Under the pieces are notes generated by a model. The model made no database searches. It was not told the origin of the DNA and saw nothing but the letters and a program-made list of their open reading frames with translations. A DNA stretch of 64,000 nt from Flectonema sp. DT1601 (taxonomy: Eukaryota; Euglenozoa; Diplonemea; Diplonemida; Diplonemidae). The position numbers and the translations under genes were made by a program. Positions 1-10,809 of the stretch are shown here, in pieces (the first letter of the stretch is position 1; each line of letters starts with the position of its first letter). Location of the stretch: the NCBI GenBank assembly GCA_964019425.1, contig OZ025785.1:147501-211500 (forward strand), in the 5' to 3' direction.

Positions 1-267
1 TACCCCTGTGTGTTGTGCTCCTTCTTCTCCGTATCTATCGTATGCAGCTCTGCTGTTGTCGTTAAGAAGTACTTCTTTTACTTTTCCAATTTTTTTAAAT
101 GCCTCTGCAGCTCCTTCAATCCCTGGACACTTATCAGGATGTACTTTCATTGCTAATTTCTTAAAGGCTGTTGTTACTTCTGATTCGGTAGCTGTTCTCT
201 CGAGTTTTAATATCTCATAGTAGTCTTTTTCTTTTAATATTCTCTTTATCTCAACTGAAATTGACAT
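1..267 (-). CDS. DnaJ (Hsp40) J-domain protein, partial, runs off left edge
   Basis: An open frame of 89 codons runs from ATG at 267 to base 1 without a stop, so the C-terminus lies outside the window. It encodes a J domain with the motifs KDYYEILKL, the HPD tripeptide in MKVHPDKCPG, and the closing helix RAAYDRYGEEG. J domains stimulate Hsp70 ATPase through HPD. The ending YDRYGEEG is closer to the canonical J domain than that of the downstream paralogue at 1429-2049, so this may be the parental copy. About 160 bp (roughly 94-254) are identical to the paralogue, which indicates recent duplication or gene conversion. The start is the first ATG; residues 1-5 differ from the paralogue and the similarity resumes at EIKRILKEK. 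Confidence 0.85.
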   Translation of the reverse strand, partial: MSISVEIKRILKEKDYYEILKLERTATESEVTTAFKKLAMKVHPDKCPGIEGAAEAFKKIGKVKEVLLNDNSRAAYDRYGEEGAQHTGV

Positions 268-1428
268 TATTTTCGTTTTGTTAGTTGATGTGATATTAAG
301 GAGGTTGGAAAGTTTTTTTCTCTTTTTTGTTTTTGTTTTTTTATATAGTTTCCCTTTTTTTTCCTTAAATCACCTCCCTGTTTTTTTTTTTGGTAAAATA
401 AATTATTCACTTTCTCATATTAAAAAAAGAATAGGTTACCCTGCTGCTTCCCTAGACGGTATGACCGTATAAGTTAGAGTACCACTTAGTCACCGAACTC
501 AACTGTTGGATCCTTTCTTTGTAGTTTGTGTGTTCCTCTTTTCCTGTTGAGAGGAAAAAAAAATTAAAAAAACATCAGAAAAAATAGAAACAAATATCAG
601 TAGTCTAACTTTTTATTCTAAGAAAGGGAAAAAACAAAATTAATAGTTTCGACACACCGGGCATACTAGACTGAGATATCTACAACCACAATGCTTCTAC
701 TTCTATCACATCATTAATTGTTGTTGTCTCGACACACCAAAACAGGGAAGGCCCGTTGAGATGAAGACGACGGTCTTGTCTTGTTTGTAATCAGAGATTC
801 CAATTAAATGAATTCTCATACTTCTGAGTGTTGATGAGGACACTCTTGCTTCTGATCTATAAAGCGAGAGAGAGAGCCATCTGCGTTGTTTGTCTCTGGG
901 GAGGCAAACAACATCGAGGCTTGGAATTCATCCTTTTCGTGTGTGTGGATACGACCATTCAGTTTGTTGTTGGATCCACTTAGTTAGTGATTCCCGAGGG
1001 TAACTTTTTTTTTTTTTTTTTTTTTCCTTGAAGGGTTTACTAAGCCTAGTTGATATATAAAAAGACCCACAGTTGGTATCGATAAAAACCCCCATACCCT
1101 GATTGTATACCTTGACAGTGGCAGTATAGTTCCACTTCCACAGATAATTCAGATTTATTATATCACTCTGTGTGATGGTCAAGGTCCTGTAGTAGCCTCT
1201 GTCTCGGTATGACAGATGTCATTTATCTGAGAGGTAGCTCAGATACTACTTCTCTCCTTCACTATTGGTAAATAGATAGTTATTTATTTATTTACGAACA
1301 AAAAAAAGCCAGGAAAAAGCGGAGACATAGAAGGAGAGACATAGTATAACCTGGAAACAAATGACCTACCTAAACCCCACCACCCCCCCACGCGAGCAGA
1401 CAGCGTTGGAAATTGATTTTATGTTTTT
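268..1428. other. Intergenic region between the two DnaJ genes
   Basis: No convincing gene. The part at about 446-640 is repeated upstream of the second DnaJ gene (about 2350-2655), so it belongs to the DnaJ duplication and probably includes promoter sequence. An inverted repeat around 876-914 (GTTGTTTG…CAAACAAC) could form a hairpin. Bases about 1040-1110 carry a copy of a dispersed motif (AAGACC-ACAGTTGGTATCG) also seen near 21310 and 27450. Confidence 0.6.
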
Positions 1429-2049
1429 TTAATAAAATACCGAAACCGTAATCTTTGAATCGTTCAAAACACTGCACAATAACAAGAAAAGAACTCCTAT
1501 TCTGAAATTCCAAGGAAGGGCAATAATAAGTGCTCCAAAGATGAATAGAGGAAAGAAATTAGAAAGGAAATCAAAAAGCGGAATTAAGAGGAAACTACAA
1601 ATAAAATTAAAAAGAGGAAACACGAAGTAACTAAAAAATAAATGAACGAGGGGAAGTAAAAACATCAAAAACGTTATCAAGATGCCTATAATGATCAGAG
1701 GGTTTGCTGAATACTGCTGCTGCTGTTGTTGTTGGTAGTGACGATGATCTGGTCGCGAACGACGGCCGCATGAGCTTCCAGATTGAAATGCACTACGTGC
1801 CTCCCCCTCTCTAAAGCTATCGTATATCACTCTACTGTTGTAATTAAGAAGTACTTCTTTAACGTTTCCAACTTTTTTAAATGCCTCTGCAGCTCCTTCA
1901 ATCCCTGGACACTTATCAGGATGTACTTTCATTGCTAATTTCTTAAAGGCTGTTGTTACTTCTGATTCGGTAGCTGTTCTCTCGAGTTTTAATATCTCAT
2001 AGTAGTCTTTTTCTTTTAATATTCTCTTTATCTCAATTAGATTGGACAT
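1429..2049 (-). CDS. DnaJ-domain membrane protein (DNAJB12/B14-like layout)
   Basis: The frame codes for 206 residues from ATG at 2049 (MSNLIEIKR) to TAA. The same frame stays open upstream, but that part is low-complexity poly-Lys/poly-Phe from T and A tracts, so I reject it as coding. Residues about 12-80 form a J domain with HPD. A Ser/Gly/Arg- and Gln-rich linker follows (SGSSCGRRSRPDHRHYQQQ), then several strongly hydrophobic stretches filling the last ~80 residues. A J domain followed by C-terminal membrane segments is the layout of ER-anchored DNAJB12/B14 proteins, which recruit Hsp70 at the ER membrane. The linker end (YDSFREG) departs from the canonical YDxYG. It is a tandem paralogue of the gene at the left edge. 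Confidence 0.8.
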   Translation of the reverse strand: MSNLIEIKRILKEKDYYEILKLERTATESEVTTAFKKLAMKVHPDKCPGIEGAAEAFKKVGNVKEVLLNYNSRVIYDSFREGEARSAFQSGSSCGRRSRPDHRHYQQQQQQQYSANPLIIIGILITFLMFLLPLVHLFFSYFVFPLFNFICSFLLIPLFDFLSNFFPLFIFGALIIALPWNFRIGVLFLLLCSVLNDSKITVSVFY

Positions 2050-2079
2050 TGTTTCGTGATGTGATGGAGAGGTTGGAAA

Positions 2080-2111
<32 letters not shown>

Positions 2112-2435
2112 ATAATCTTAGTCCCTTCTCCCTGTTTAAATATTTTTTTTCCAGGTGGGGGGAAAAAAAAAAAAAAGAAGAAGAAGAAAAAAAAGAAATA
2201 CTCATAACAACAATGAACAATGAGAACTATTTAAGATACATAAACTTGTACCCAGTCTCACACTTTTAAAGACTACCAGTATTCTCAGATTAGAGTATTG
2301 AAATTAAAATCCACCTCTCGATTGAATATCTCATTATATATTCCCATGCTACTTCCCTAGACGGTATAACAGTATAAGTTAGAGTACCACTTCGTCACCG
2401 AACTCAACTGTTGGATCCCTTCTTTGTTAGTTAGT

Positions 2436-2535
2436 ATCATTAATTTTAGAACAGAAAAGTGAGAATAAGAAAAGTAGAGATCAATAAAAGAAAAGTATTC
2501 ATTTCTGCAGTTTCCTAACATCAAAGGGTAATAGA
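2436..2535 (+). mobile_element. Short non-autonomous element, copy A, with 21-bp direct flanks
   Basis: A roughly 100-bp body starts ATCATTAATTTTAGAACAG and carries TTTCTGCAGTTTCCTAACATC near its end. It is flanked by perfect 21-bp direct repeats at 2415-2435 and 2536-2556 (beginning ATCCCTTCTTTG and ending TTAGTTAGT). The related DnaJ upstream copy at about 480-540 lacks the body and has a single copy of the flank, so it acts as the empty site. A second copy of the body lies at 21670. It has no coding capacity. Confidence 0.75.
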
Positions 2536-2809
2536 ATCCCTTCTTTGTTAGTTAGTTAGTTAGTGTGTTTCTCTTTTCCTGTTGAGAGAAAAAAAAAAGT
2601 TAAAAAAAACATCAGAAAAAATAAAAACAAATCTCAGTAGTCATCTGACTTTTCACTTTGAAGAAAAGAAAATATAAAAAAAGGGGAGAAGAGGATGGAA
2701 AAGAAAGTAGATAAAAAATAGATCCTTATTACTAACCAGAAAATACATTTTTTTTTTTTTTTTTTTTTTTTTTTTCATTCCACAGCACAAGAACCAGTTC
2801 CTAAACAAC

Positions 2810-2849
<40 letters not shown>

Positions 2850-3938
2850 TAGAACAGCATAGCATAGAATAAATTTATTGGAATAAAAAAAAATGACGGT
2901 CAAACGGAACTGAATTTTGCAAAAATTGCTGTAAACCTGAAAATACAAGAACCTAAATATAAATATAATTTTTTTTTTTTTCAACTTGGGCATGCACAGA
3001 ATAATATCTGATGACACAAAGACATTAGAACCATTCAGTCCCTTTCTTTCTCAAAAAAGAAAATTGCTGTTTTGCGAAAAACCTATTCATCGCTCTCTTT
3101 TCTGATTCTCCCTCTCTGAAGTTAGTTAGCGAGTCTAACAGAACGCAGTCCAACTCTGTTGTAGAAGGTTGAACTTATTAGTTTCAATACATAGCAGAGT
3201 AGATCGCGTACACCTTGTTTGATACACTAACAGTAAACTAAAGAGAGAAAGATAAAGAGCTTAATAAAAAATAATTTATTCCAAAACAGCCTTACTGAAT
3301 ATAAATAAGAAGATAAAGATCATAGCACAGAGGTGCCGTCAACTTCGATAAAACAAAATACTTTTCGTAAAAAAAAAAAAAAACAGAAATTGCAGGGGGG
3401 AAACAAAAGATTTTCTTTCAATATTCGTCTATCGCTCTTTTTTTTTTTTCTCTCTCAAGAGAAATAAAAAAAAAGAAAGCTTAATAAAAGAACACCCATT
3501 TGGTGATGAAAATTTAATTAAATAATATCAAGTTGGAGGGGAAAGAAAATCTACTTACTGCGAGAGATAAGCAAAGGGAAAGTGATTATTTTTGATTGTT
3601 TTTTTTTTGTTTTGTTTTGTTTTTCAGCTAATCGCCTTCGCCTTTTTTTTGGGTAAACAAAAAAACAAAAACGAAAGCCTGATTAGCCACGTTGCCAATC
3701 TATCGCTCTCTTGTCTTATTTTTTTTTTTTTTTTTTAATTTTTTTTGTTTGTTTGATCTCCCCTGAAGGAAGAATATTGCTGTAAGCTTGCAAATCGTGG
3801 AAGAAATCACTTTATAAAATTCACAACTTGTGTGTGGATTCTTTTAGTAAATATTTTTTTGTTGTTTGATAGTGACCTTCCTTCACAGGCTGGTTTTTGT
3901 TGATATTTATTTTTATATGTATTCCTCTTAAAAAAAAA

Positions 3939-4099
3939 CCCCCATTCAGATAAGCCTTTTATATTTTTATTGCATCACAGACAGTAATACTGACTGGCGA
4001 CACACGGAAAAATAGATAACATTTTGACCGTATAAACGGCTCTTAATCTGAAATGGTTTTTTCTTTCTCCGACTTTCGTCGGTGCAAAAAAAAAAAAAA
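3939..4099 (+). repeat. Poly(A)-ended dispersed repeat ('CATTCAG' family), copy 1
   Basis: A segment of about 145 bp starts CCCCCATTCAGATAAGCC, contains GGCTCTTAATCTGAAATGG, and ends in a small hairpin (CCGAC…GTCGG) followed by GTGC and an A run. It is nearly identical to the copy at 31918-32090, with one visible mismatch before the tail. The 5' ATTCAGAT and the internal ATCTGAAT are inverted to each other. The A tail suggests a SINE-like retroposon, but I see no pol III A/B boxes. Confidence 0.7.
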
Positions 4100-5500
4100 G
4101 CGACCCTTTTTTGTCACATTAATTTGTGTTGTTGTGGAAAAAAAAAAAACCCCCCTACTTTTGAAGGATTCCTTTTTTTTTTTTTTTTTTTTTGACCTCG
4201 ATTCTGATAAGATTAACTAAAAGTATTTTCTACAGAATCTGAGGTTGGGTTTTTCAGTACCGAAAAAATATATAATATTATGCTCAAAAAAACAACTCAG
4301 AAGATCTGCTACAATCTGAGCCTACGAATTATAAAATATTTTTATAACTTTTTTATCTAATCGTAATTAGATACGTCATCAGTTAATCGTGAGTCCTCTG
4401 GGAAATCAAAAAACCAGAAGTATAATGTAATACGGCAGAGAGAGAGTTGTTGTCGAAACAACTAATTATTCTTTATATCAAAAAAAAGAACATGTGATGA
4501 TTTTATTTTTTTTGGTTGGTTTCGCGGCACTACTACTAACGGAGCACTCACTGAGGAGGTGAGAGAGAGACAAAATGACGAAAAAAAAAAAATTATGATG
4601 GTTTTTCACAATCATAAGTGAGTTGTTACTATCTATCCACAGACAAAGTGATTTTAAAAAAAAAAAAAAAAAAAATTCCAGCAAAGACTAGAATGCGTGC
4701 AAAATCTTTTTAGAAAAACTGTCAGCAGCGGGCTGACTCAATAAAATAAATAAAAAAGATTGCTGAAAACAACCATCACAAAAACACACAAAAAGGAAGT
4801 AAACTCACAAAAGAGTTTCAAATAAATTAAAAAAAATAGGGTGAAACTTTGACAATGTTAAAACAGTAACAATTTTGGGGTATTAAAAAACAAAATTAAT
4901 ATCAAGAAACAAATAAAAATAGGGAGAAAATATCACTTTATCTAAACACCGTTTTAATTATCAAAAAAATAAAAAATCGGGCCATCTCTCTCTTAATTCT
5001 TTTTTTTACGTTTTTTTTTTTTTTTTTTTTTTACTCTCAACGCTTTTATTTTTGTCGCGACCTATACAAAATCCCCCCCACAAAAAATGGAAAATAGATT
5101 TTGTTTCGTAGGAAAAAATAATCGTGTGTTTCTCATAGCTTTCAATAAATAAAAAGTCTTCTCGAAAATCTGTTGTAAAGATTTCTGAGATACTTGACTG
5201 TTTCGGAAACCCGTAGTAAAAAAAAAAAAATAATCTCAGAACTCACGGTATTTTCCCCCAAAATAAATAAATAAAACCAATACAATCAACGACAGACCAT
5301 CAACACAAAGTGGGTTTTTTTGATCTCTCTTAATAAAGAAATAAGTGGGAGTTTTTTTTTTCTGTAAAAGGGTACAAATAAATAAAACGAAATCACACCA
5401 TAAAACAAACCTGATGAAAAGGCTTTTACTTATATCACAAAATGGAAAAACCAATTATCAAAAAAAAAAAACGAAAAAAACTAATTCACACTCATCTGTC

Positions 5501-6228
5501 ACAGCTTGGCCTTTACACAGTTTTAGGATGAGGAAAAATAAAGAAAACAAAAAACTGTTCAGCTCGGCTTTTGACAACATATGAATCGCATATTGTGTTA
5601 TTATTTATTTATCGAAATCAGGGAATCAGTAACCATAACCGTAATAAACTAATCAACGACTCTCTTATACAAACAAACAATGACGAAACCCCTTCAAAGA
5701 CAGAAAGAAGAAAACAATGTTTGTACGCACTGAAAAGACGTGATGAAGGCTGGTAGATTTCATGACCCTCAACTGGTTGGTTTTTTTTAACTATCGCAGC
5801 CTAACCTTTACACGGTTCGTTTTAGGATGAGGGGGAAAAAAAAAAAAGAAAAAAAAAACTGTTCAGCTCGGCTTTTGACATCGCTTATTGTGTTATTATT
5901 ATTATTATTTTTCCCTTTCTCCCCATCATTTAATTTCAGTTTATCGAAATCAAGGAATCAGTAACCATAACCGTAAGACTCTCCAGTTAAACAATAAAGT
6001 TACCCAGCAGTGTTTGTAATCCTCTAGTGGACGACATAGTAACCTCACAAAGAGGGAACATAAAAATAATAAATAAAAATAAACAAACTAATCAATGACT
6101 CTCTTATACAAACAAACAATGACGAAATCCCTTCAAAGACAGAAAGAAGAAAACAATGTTTGTACGCACTGAAAAGACGCGATGAAGGCTGGTAGATTTC
6201 ATGACCCTCAACTGGTTGGTTTTTTAAC
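5501..6228. repeat. Direct tandem repeat, two diverged copies
   Basis: Copy 1 is about 5501-5788 and copy 2 about 5791-6228. Both run from a GC-CT-ACCTTTACAC-like start through GTTCAGCTCGGCTTTTGACA and GTAACCATAACCGTAA to GACCCTCAACTGGTTGG. Copy 2 carries about 100 extra bases after the shared GTAACCATAACCGTAA, and an extra ATT-rich stretch. Short open frames inside (5571-5756 on +, 6045-6236 on -) do not correspond between the copies, so I do not call a gene. Confidence 0.65.
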
Positions 6229-6590
6229 AAAAACAATAGAGATCAGCGCATGAGATGGAAAAAAGTAATAAATTTACTTAAAAACCTGACTCAAATGTAA
6301 CAAACTCAAAAAAAAAAAAAAAAAAGGGAACGGAATTGAAGACACCACCAACCAATAAAATCAAAACGTAGGAAAATATATATATACTGTATTATAATCA
6401 TATATAAAAGAAAAAAAGAGTTATGGACCAAAAAATACCACACCACCAAGAAAAGAAAAAAAAAAACGCAAGTGAAAGATATTAGATCTTGATTGGGGGG
6501 GGAGAATTCGATAAAAGCATCTATCGATATGTTGAAATAGTACGTACTTTTATTATCACAATAAGTACAGTAGTTAGGTAACAGGTGGGA

Positions 6591-9512
6591 TTACAACGTA
6601 CGGTCGTCCCATTTTAATCTCTTACCAAGACATTGAACAATCCAAACCTGAACAAATCTTCTAATCTTTTGATGAAGTGGCAGGTACGGTGCCGGATTCT
6701 TGAATGCCGCAACAGCGCATATCGCCACAACGAAATCTTGGTAGTTCATCGTGAGCTGTTCATCAGTTGAAGAAGTGTCTGATAATAATTTTAAAAACAT
6801 CTGCATCACAGCGTAGTGAGTACAAACCTCGTCAACTACTTTAATGTCATCCATCAGCCTTTTGAATTCTTTCCAACTCAACTCTTTACGAGAACCTTCA
6901 CCAGTATCCAATGCTGAATAATAAGCATACGATCGCAGGAGGTACGATTTCACTTCAGTCAAGACCAGCTGACATTGTGAAGTTTTAAGCTCTTCTTTAA
7001 ACTCATCAACAGCAACATAATTTGCAAAAGGTATGATGTGATGTAATATAAAATTATTAAGTTTTTCAGCAGCAGTTTCACCCCTGCATCTGTTACCTGC
7101 CACCATGACCAACGCCGCAGTGTATTCTTCTTGATTAAGATCTGTTTTATCTTTAATTCCAATCGAGTTCAATTCTTTTATAATTTCATTTGTTGCGACT
7201 GTTGAGTCGTTTCGGTCGTTTGATGTTGCTCTGTGGAATCTTCGAGATGATGATGTTGAGCGACCTTTATCACCAAAAACACGACAGTCTCTTAATAACT
7301 GCGAGAATTCTTGTTTAGTCAGAGCGTTGTCAATACAGCTGCTTTCACAACTGCTGTAGTATCGGTAGATGTTTCGAAGACGCCTAAAATGGGTTTCTAA
7401 AACTCTATTTATTGAATCAATGCCGTCAGATACGTCTTCTCCAAAAGTTTCAAGTTGATCTCTAATTCGACTGGTGTCTACGATGCTGAATTTACGTCGA
7501 TCCCTAACTTCTGAATTAGTCAAAAACTCATCTCCCGCTTTAAAGTGATTCGCTATAAACGCAATTTGAATTTTTTCATTCAACTCTTTGTAACAATTAT
7601 TCCTTTCTTTATTCTTTTCCATTATTTCAGTTAATACTTTATACCAATCCTCAGGAGTCTTTGCCACCATTGATAATTGTTTTTTAACTTTTGCTGCATC
7701 CATATCAGTTAATAAGCGTGGGTTCAATTCCGAATCAGGATCATTTGTCAATAACTTATTCATGATATTGCAGGTCAGAAGCATTCTGGAATTTCCATCA
7801 TATTGTAATTGGTCTTTTTCGATGTTGCAACTAACTGAAGCAGCTTCACACGAAGTAAGTAATAATTTGATCCGACTTTCAAGATTGATTTCGCTATTAA
7901 ACTGCTTTACGACAATTGGAGGTGCGCATTGAGGGAAACTCCACGACAGAGCTGTGAATATTGCTTGAATTTCTTTATCAGGAAGATAGAAAGAGGTCTG
8001 TTCTTGTAATTTAATTTCAGTCTCAGACGCCTGAATGTTAACGTCATCGAGCCATTTCAATACAGTCGCAGCTAAGGAAATAAGTTCATCACCAGTTGAC
8101 TGAACTTCTATCCTGTCAGACATACCAGAGTCGCTATCGGTGTCGTTGACGTGATTTAAAAAATCGATTACACTTTCTCGTTTTGGTTGAATGTCGGTAG
8201 CTCCTCGGAGTAGACTATAGCTTTCATTCAACACCAGATGTAGTTTAGTTATTTCTTTATTTTTTGATTGAATGTCGCTGTTATTACTCATGGCAGATGC
8301 TCGGAGTTGTGTTTGTGAGATTTCAAGGTCTGCTTTTAATTTTTTTTGAACATTAGTTGATTGTCTTCCTCTCTCTTTTAAGACTTCAATTTCAGATTCA
8401 TATTTCTTGCTGTTCGCAGTCGCTACTGTGCAATCTTTTTTTGCCGTCGCAACTTCTTTTTGAAGATTTTTTATGCTCTCATTTGATGATTCTAATTTTG
8501 CTTCCAAATCATGGATTCGTTTTTCACGAGCGACAAGTCTTCTCTCAAGAGAACCGGTGTACCGTCTTGACCTCATACCTGCCCTCCACATTCGAAGTAT
8601 TTTTGCTGCATAATCACATCTCATCCTTGTAATTAGATTGTTAATGTAATCGATTGCTGGTCCTATCCCTCTCGCAGTGCTCGATGAAACAATTAGACGG
8701 CGTTTCATTCCTTCAGACTCCTCGATTGCTTCTTGAGCTTGTTCTTTATAGGTTGGGATGCCTTCGTATTTGAACAGGAGTCTTTCTTCTTTTGGAGATA
8801 GTGGAGTAGACGGGTCTTCAATAAATATTAAATCAGAAATTGATTGTCTCAAAACTTTTACAATGAAATTTACATTCGGTAACACTGACGAGAGATAATT
8901 AAGCAGGTGGTCTATCGCTGCAATGCAGACTTCAGGTGTGTAACCGAATCGTTTTTCTGTCGATTCGTCATCGTCATCATCGCTGTCGATTTCAATTGGT
9001 GTCGCTTCCGGTAGCTTTGAAATAAATTCATTAATCTGCCTTCTCTTTTCAATCTCAACAGCGTAATTATCTAAATGCTGTGACACTCTCAACCATTTCT
9101 CATCAAGTGAGAGTCTAGTACTGCTGTGACTACTTAAGTTTTCTAAAACTCGATGAATCGCTTCTTCCAAGGCTTCAAAACCAACATTTCCTTGTCGAGG
9201 TGGAACAGGAGATGTCGCAGGAGGAAGTTCTAACTGGTGAACTTGGTGAAGTTGAGAGATGGGTTCGTATGTTCGTTTTTCAGCAGGTGAATGAACCACA
9301 CTCACCACTGATGCTGCTTCTCGAACCTTAGCCGCGACTGACACTACATTTCCATTACCTCTGGGGCTTCGAGCATTCTTAGGACTCAACATAACACCCA
9401 AATACAATGGAGGTAAGAATTCCCTTACTCTCGCTGCTCTCGCTCCAATCTTTCCCTTTGGAGAAACGAATTTTGGAGGCTGTGGAGTGCGAGGTTCTCC
9501 ATCTGCTGGCAT
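6591..9512 (-). CDS. Large coiled-coil protein with EF-hand-like C-terminal modules
   Basis: The protein has 973 residues from ATG at 9512 (MPADGEPRTPQPP) to TAA. The frame extends 11 codons further only through a non-ATG start in AT-rich leader. The N-terminus is Pro/Arg-rich. A helical region with an acidic stretch (EIDSDDDDDES) follows, then an IQ-like basic motif (AAKILRMWRAGMRSRRYTG) leading into a long coiled coil (residues about 330-460). The C-terminal half contains repeated helix pairs resembling degenerate EF-hands (IYRYYSS…LTKQEFSQLLRDC; SYAYYSA…LSWKEFKRLMDD; MNYQDFVVAICAVA). I do not see a full Dx[DNS]xDG loop, so calcium binding is doubtful. A cytoskeletal or flagellar role is a guess from this layout and from the SHIPPO gene nearby. 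I do not recognise the family. Confidence 0.85.
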   Translation of the reverse strand: MPADGEPRTPQPPKFVSPKGKIGARAARVREFLPPLYLGVMLSPKNARSPRGNGNVVSVAAKVREAASVVSVVHSPAEKRTYEPISQLHQVHQLELPPATSPVPPRQGNVGFEALEEAIHRVLENLSSHSSTRLSLDEKWLRVSQHLDNYAVEIEKRRQINEFISKLPEATPIEIDSDDDDDESTEKRFGYTPEVCIAAIDHLLNYLSSVLPNVNFIVKVLRQSISDLIFIEDPSTPLSPKEERLLFKYEGIPTYKEQAQEAIEESEGMKRRLIVSSSTARGIGPAIDYINNLITRMRCDYAAKILRMWRAGMRSRRYTGSLERRLVAREKRIHDLEAKLESSNESIKNLQKEVATAKKDCTVATANSKKYESEIEVLKERGRQSTNVQKKLKADLEISQTQLRASAMSNNSDIQSKNKEITKLHLVLNESYSLLRGATDIQPKRESVIDFLNHVNDTDSDSGMSDRIEVQSTGDELISLAATVLKWLDDVNIQASETEIKLQEQTSFYLPDKEIQAIFTALSWSFPQCAPPIVVKQFNSEINLESRIKLLLTSCEAASVSCNIEKDQLQYDGNSRMLLTCNIMNKLLTNDPDSELNPRLLTDMDAAKVKKQLSMVAKTPEDWYKVLTEIMEKNKERNNCYKELNEKIQIAFIANHFKAGDEFLTNSEVRDRRKFSIVDTSRIRDQLETFGEDVSDGIDSINRVLETHFRRLRNIYRYYSSCESSCIDNALTKQEFSQLLRDCRVFGDKGRSTSSSRRFHRATSNDRNDSTVATNEIIKELNSIGIKDKTDLNQEEYTAALVMVAGNRCRGETAAEKLNNFILHHIIPFANYVAVDEFKEELKTSQCQLVLTEVKSYLLRSYAYYSALDTGEGSRKELSWKEFKRLMDDIKVVDEVCTHYAVMQMFLKLLSDTSSTDEQLTMNYQDFVVAICAVAAFKNPAPYLPLHQKIRRFVQVWIVQCLGKRLKWDDRTL

Positions 9513-10809
9513 TTTAATTTTTATTTTTTTTATATTTATTTGCAACCCTCAACTACCTTGAGGTGATTGAGGGGATATCTGTTTTGAGAAAATTTAAAAA
9601 AAAATTATAATTCTTTTTATTCATCATTACATCTCGTCAGTATAAAACAACAATAAGAAACCGATATTAAAAAAAACCATTCAAATAAAAGCAGTTGTTG
9701 CATCACAGACAGTAATACCGAACTCACAGGCATAATAAATAAAACGGCTCTTAATCTGAAATAGTTTCTACTCCGACTTCGTCGGGTGCAAAAAAACATT
9801 TTATCGAAGTCAGAGAAGCTCAATTATTCTGGTGCCACAGAAAAAAAAGAAGAAAAAAAAAAAAAAACGGCAAAGATTTTTTTTTGTTTGTAAAATCTTT
9901 TTTTTTTTTTCCTTCCTCAACTACCAACCACTCGACGGTACTTAACCAAACAAAACAAAAAATGGAAACAAAACAATTTAAAAAAAAAAAAAAAAAAATT
10001 CAACGCAACTCCAGGGTTGGAATATTCTCATTGTTAAAGAAACAAGACATAATCTTATCATAAGTAAAGCCTGTTAACAGTATCACTGATACGACACTTT
10101 AAACTACTGAGTATCAGATTAACTCAACAGAACTACGACAGTAGTATGAGAGTATAATGATATCTCATGACTTTACAAAAAAAAAAAAAAAAATTCGACT
10201 CGTTCAACTAAATCTTATTTGTGCAAAACACAAAAAAAGAGAGAGGAGACGTATTGATTGAGAAAAAGGAAACAGCCCAAAACAGAAAAACTCTTCAGGT
10301 TAGCCTTTTGAATGCAGACAGAATCCCGTCGCACATGAGAGGGGAGTTGAATATTTGAATTTGTAAAATACAACTGTATTGTATCATATCAACACAACGA
10401 TGGGGGGGGGGGGATACCATAAAGAAATATCAGCAAATCAAAATTTTGAATAGTTTCTCTTCTCTGACGTCGATGCAGCAAAAAACAAAAAAGAACCGCA
10501 GAAGAGTACACATGTCTATACTTTTGTATGTCCTTGTGAGAGCAAAAGAAACCGTATTCAGGCTGTAAATATTTGCTCGGTATAATAAAAAAAAAAAGAG
10601 GGGGGGGAGCGCTAAACCTCACAAAAGGGCTGTAAGCAAACCACATAAATTACAACATGGTGTCAGCCCCTCAAGTAGGTGATACCCACAGATTGATTTC
10701 TTTAACTGAGGGATAGCTAGTTGAAATCGTGCCTCAATGGGCCAATTGGTCAAACAAACAGACTCGAGATGTTATGAAACTATTATAAAGGAGAGAGAAT
10801 TGGGATCCT
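9513..10809. other. Intergenic region with repeat copies
   Basis: No gene found. It holds a diverged copy of the CATTCAG repeat (9677-9798), a degenerate composite copy at about 10293-10490 that includes a TACAACTGTATTGTATCAT motif from another family, a G9 run near 10400, and A/T homopolymers. Confidence 0.6.
9677..9798 (+). repeat. CATTCAG-family repeat, diverged copy
   Basis: It starts CCATTCAAATAAAAGCAG, contains GCATCACAGACAGTAATAC and CGGCTCTTAATCTGAAATAG, and ends CCGACTTCGTCGGGTGC plus an A run. The orientation matches the other copies. It lies just upstream of the start of the gene at 6591-9512, so it may sit within or near that promoter. Confidence 0.65.

Larger units (their letters stand above)
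2050..6590. other. Repeat-rich gene-free region
   Basis: Only short frames from homopolymers occur here. It contains the duplicated DnaJ upstream segment (2350-2655), a small mobile element with long target duplications (2436-2535), a poly(A)-tailed repeat (3939-4099), a copy of a family with GTATAATGTAATACGGCAGA (about 4380-4490), a copy of the GACAATG…TTAATATCAA family (4845-4910), and a direct repeat pair (5501-6228). Confidence 0.6.

Noticed and set aside
8357-8632. Plus-strand open frames opposite the long genes
   Set aside because: They are antisense shadows of the coding strand with no recognisable domains.
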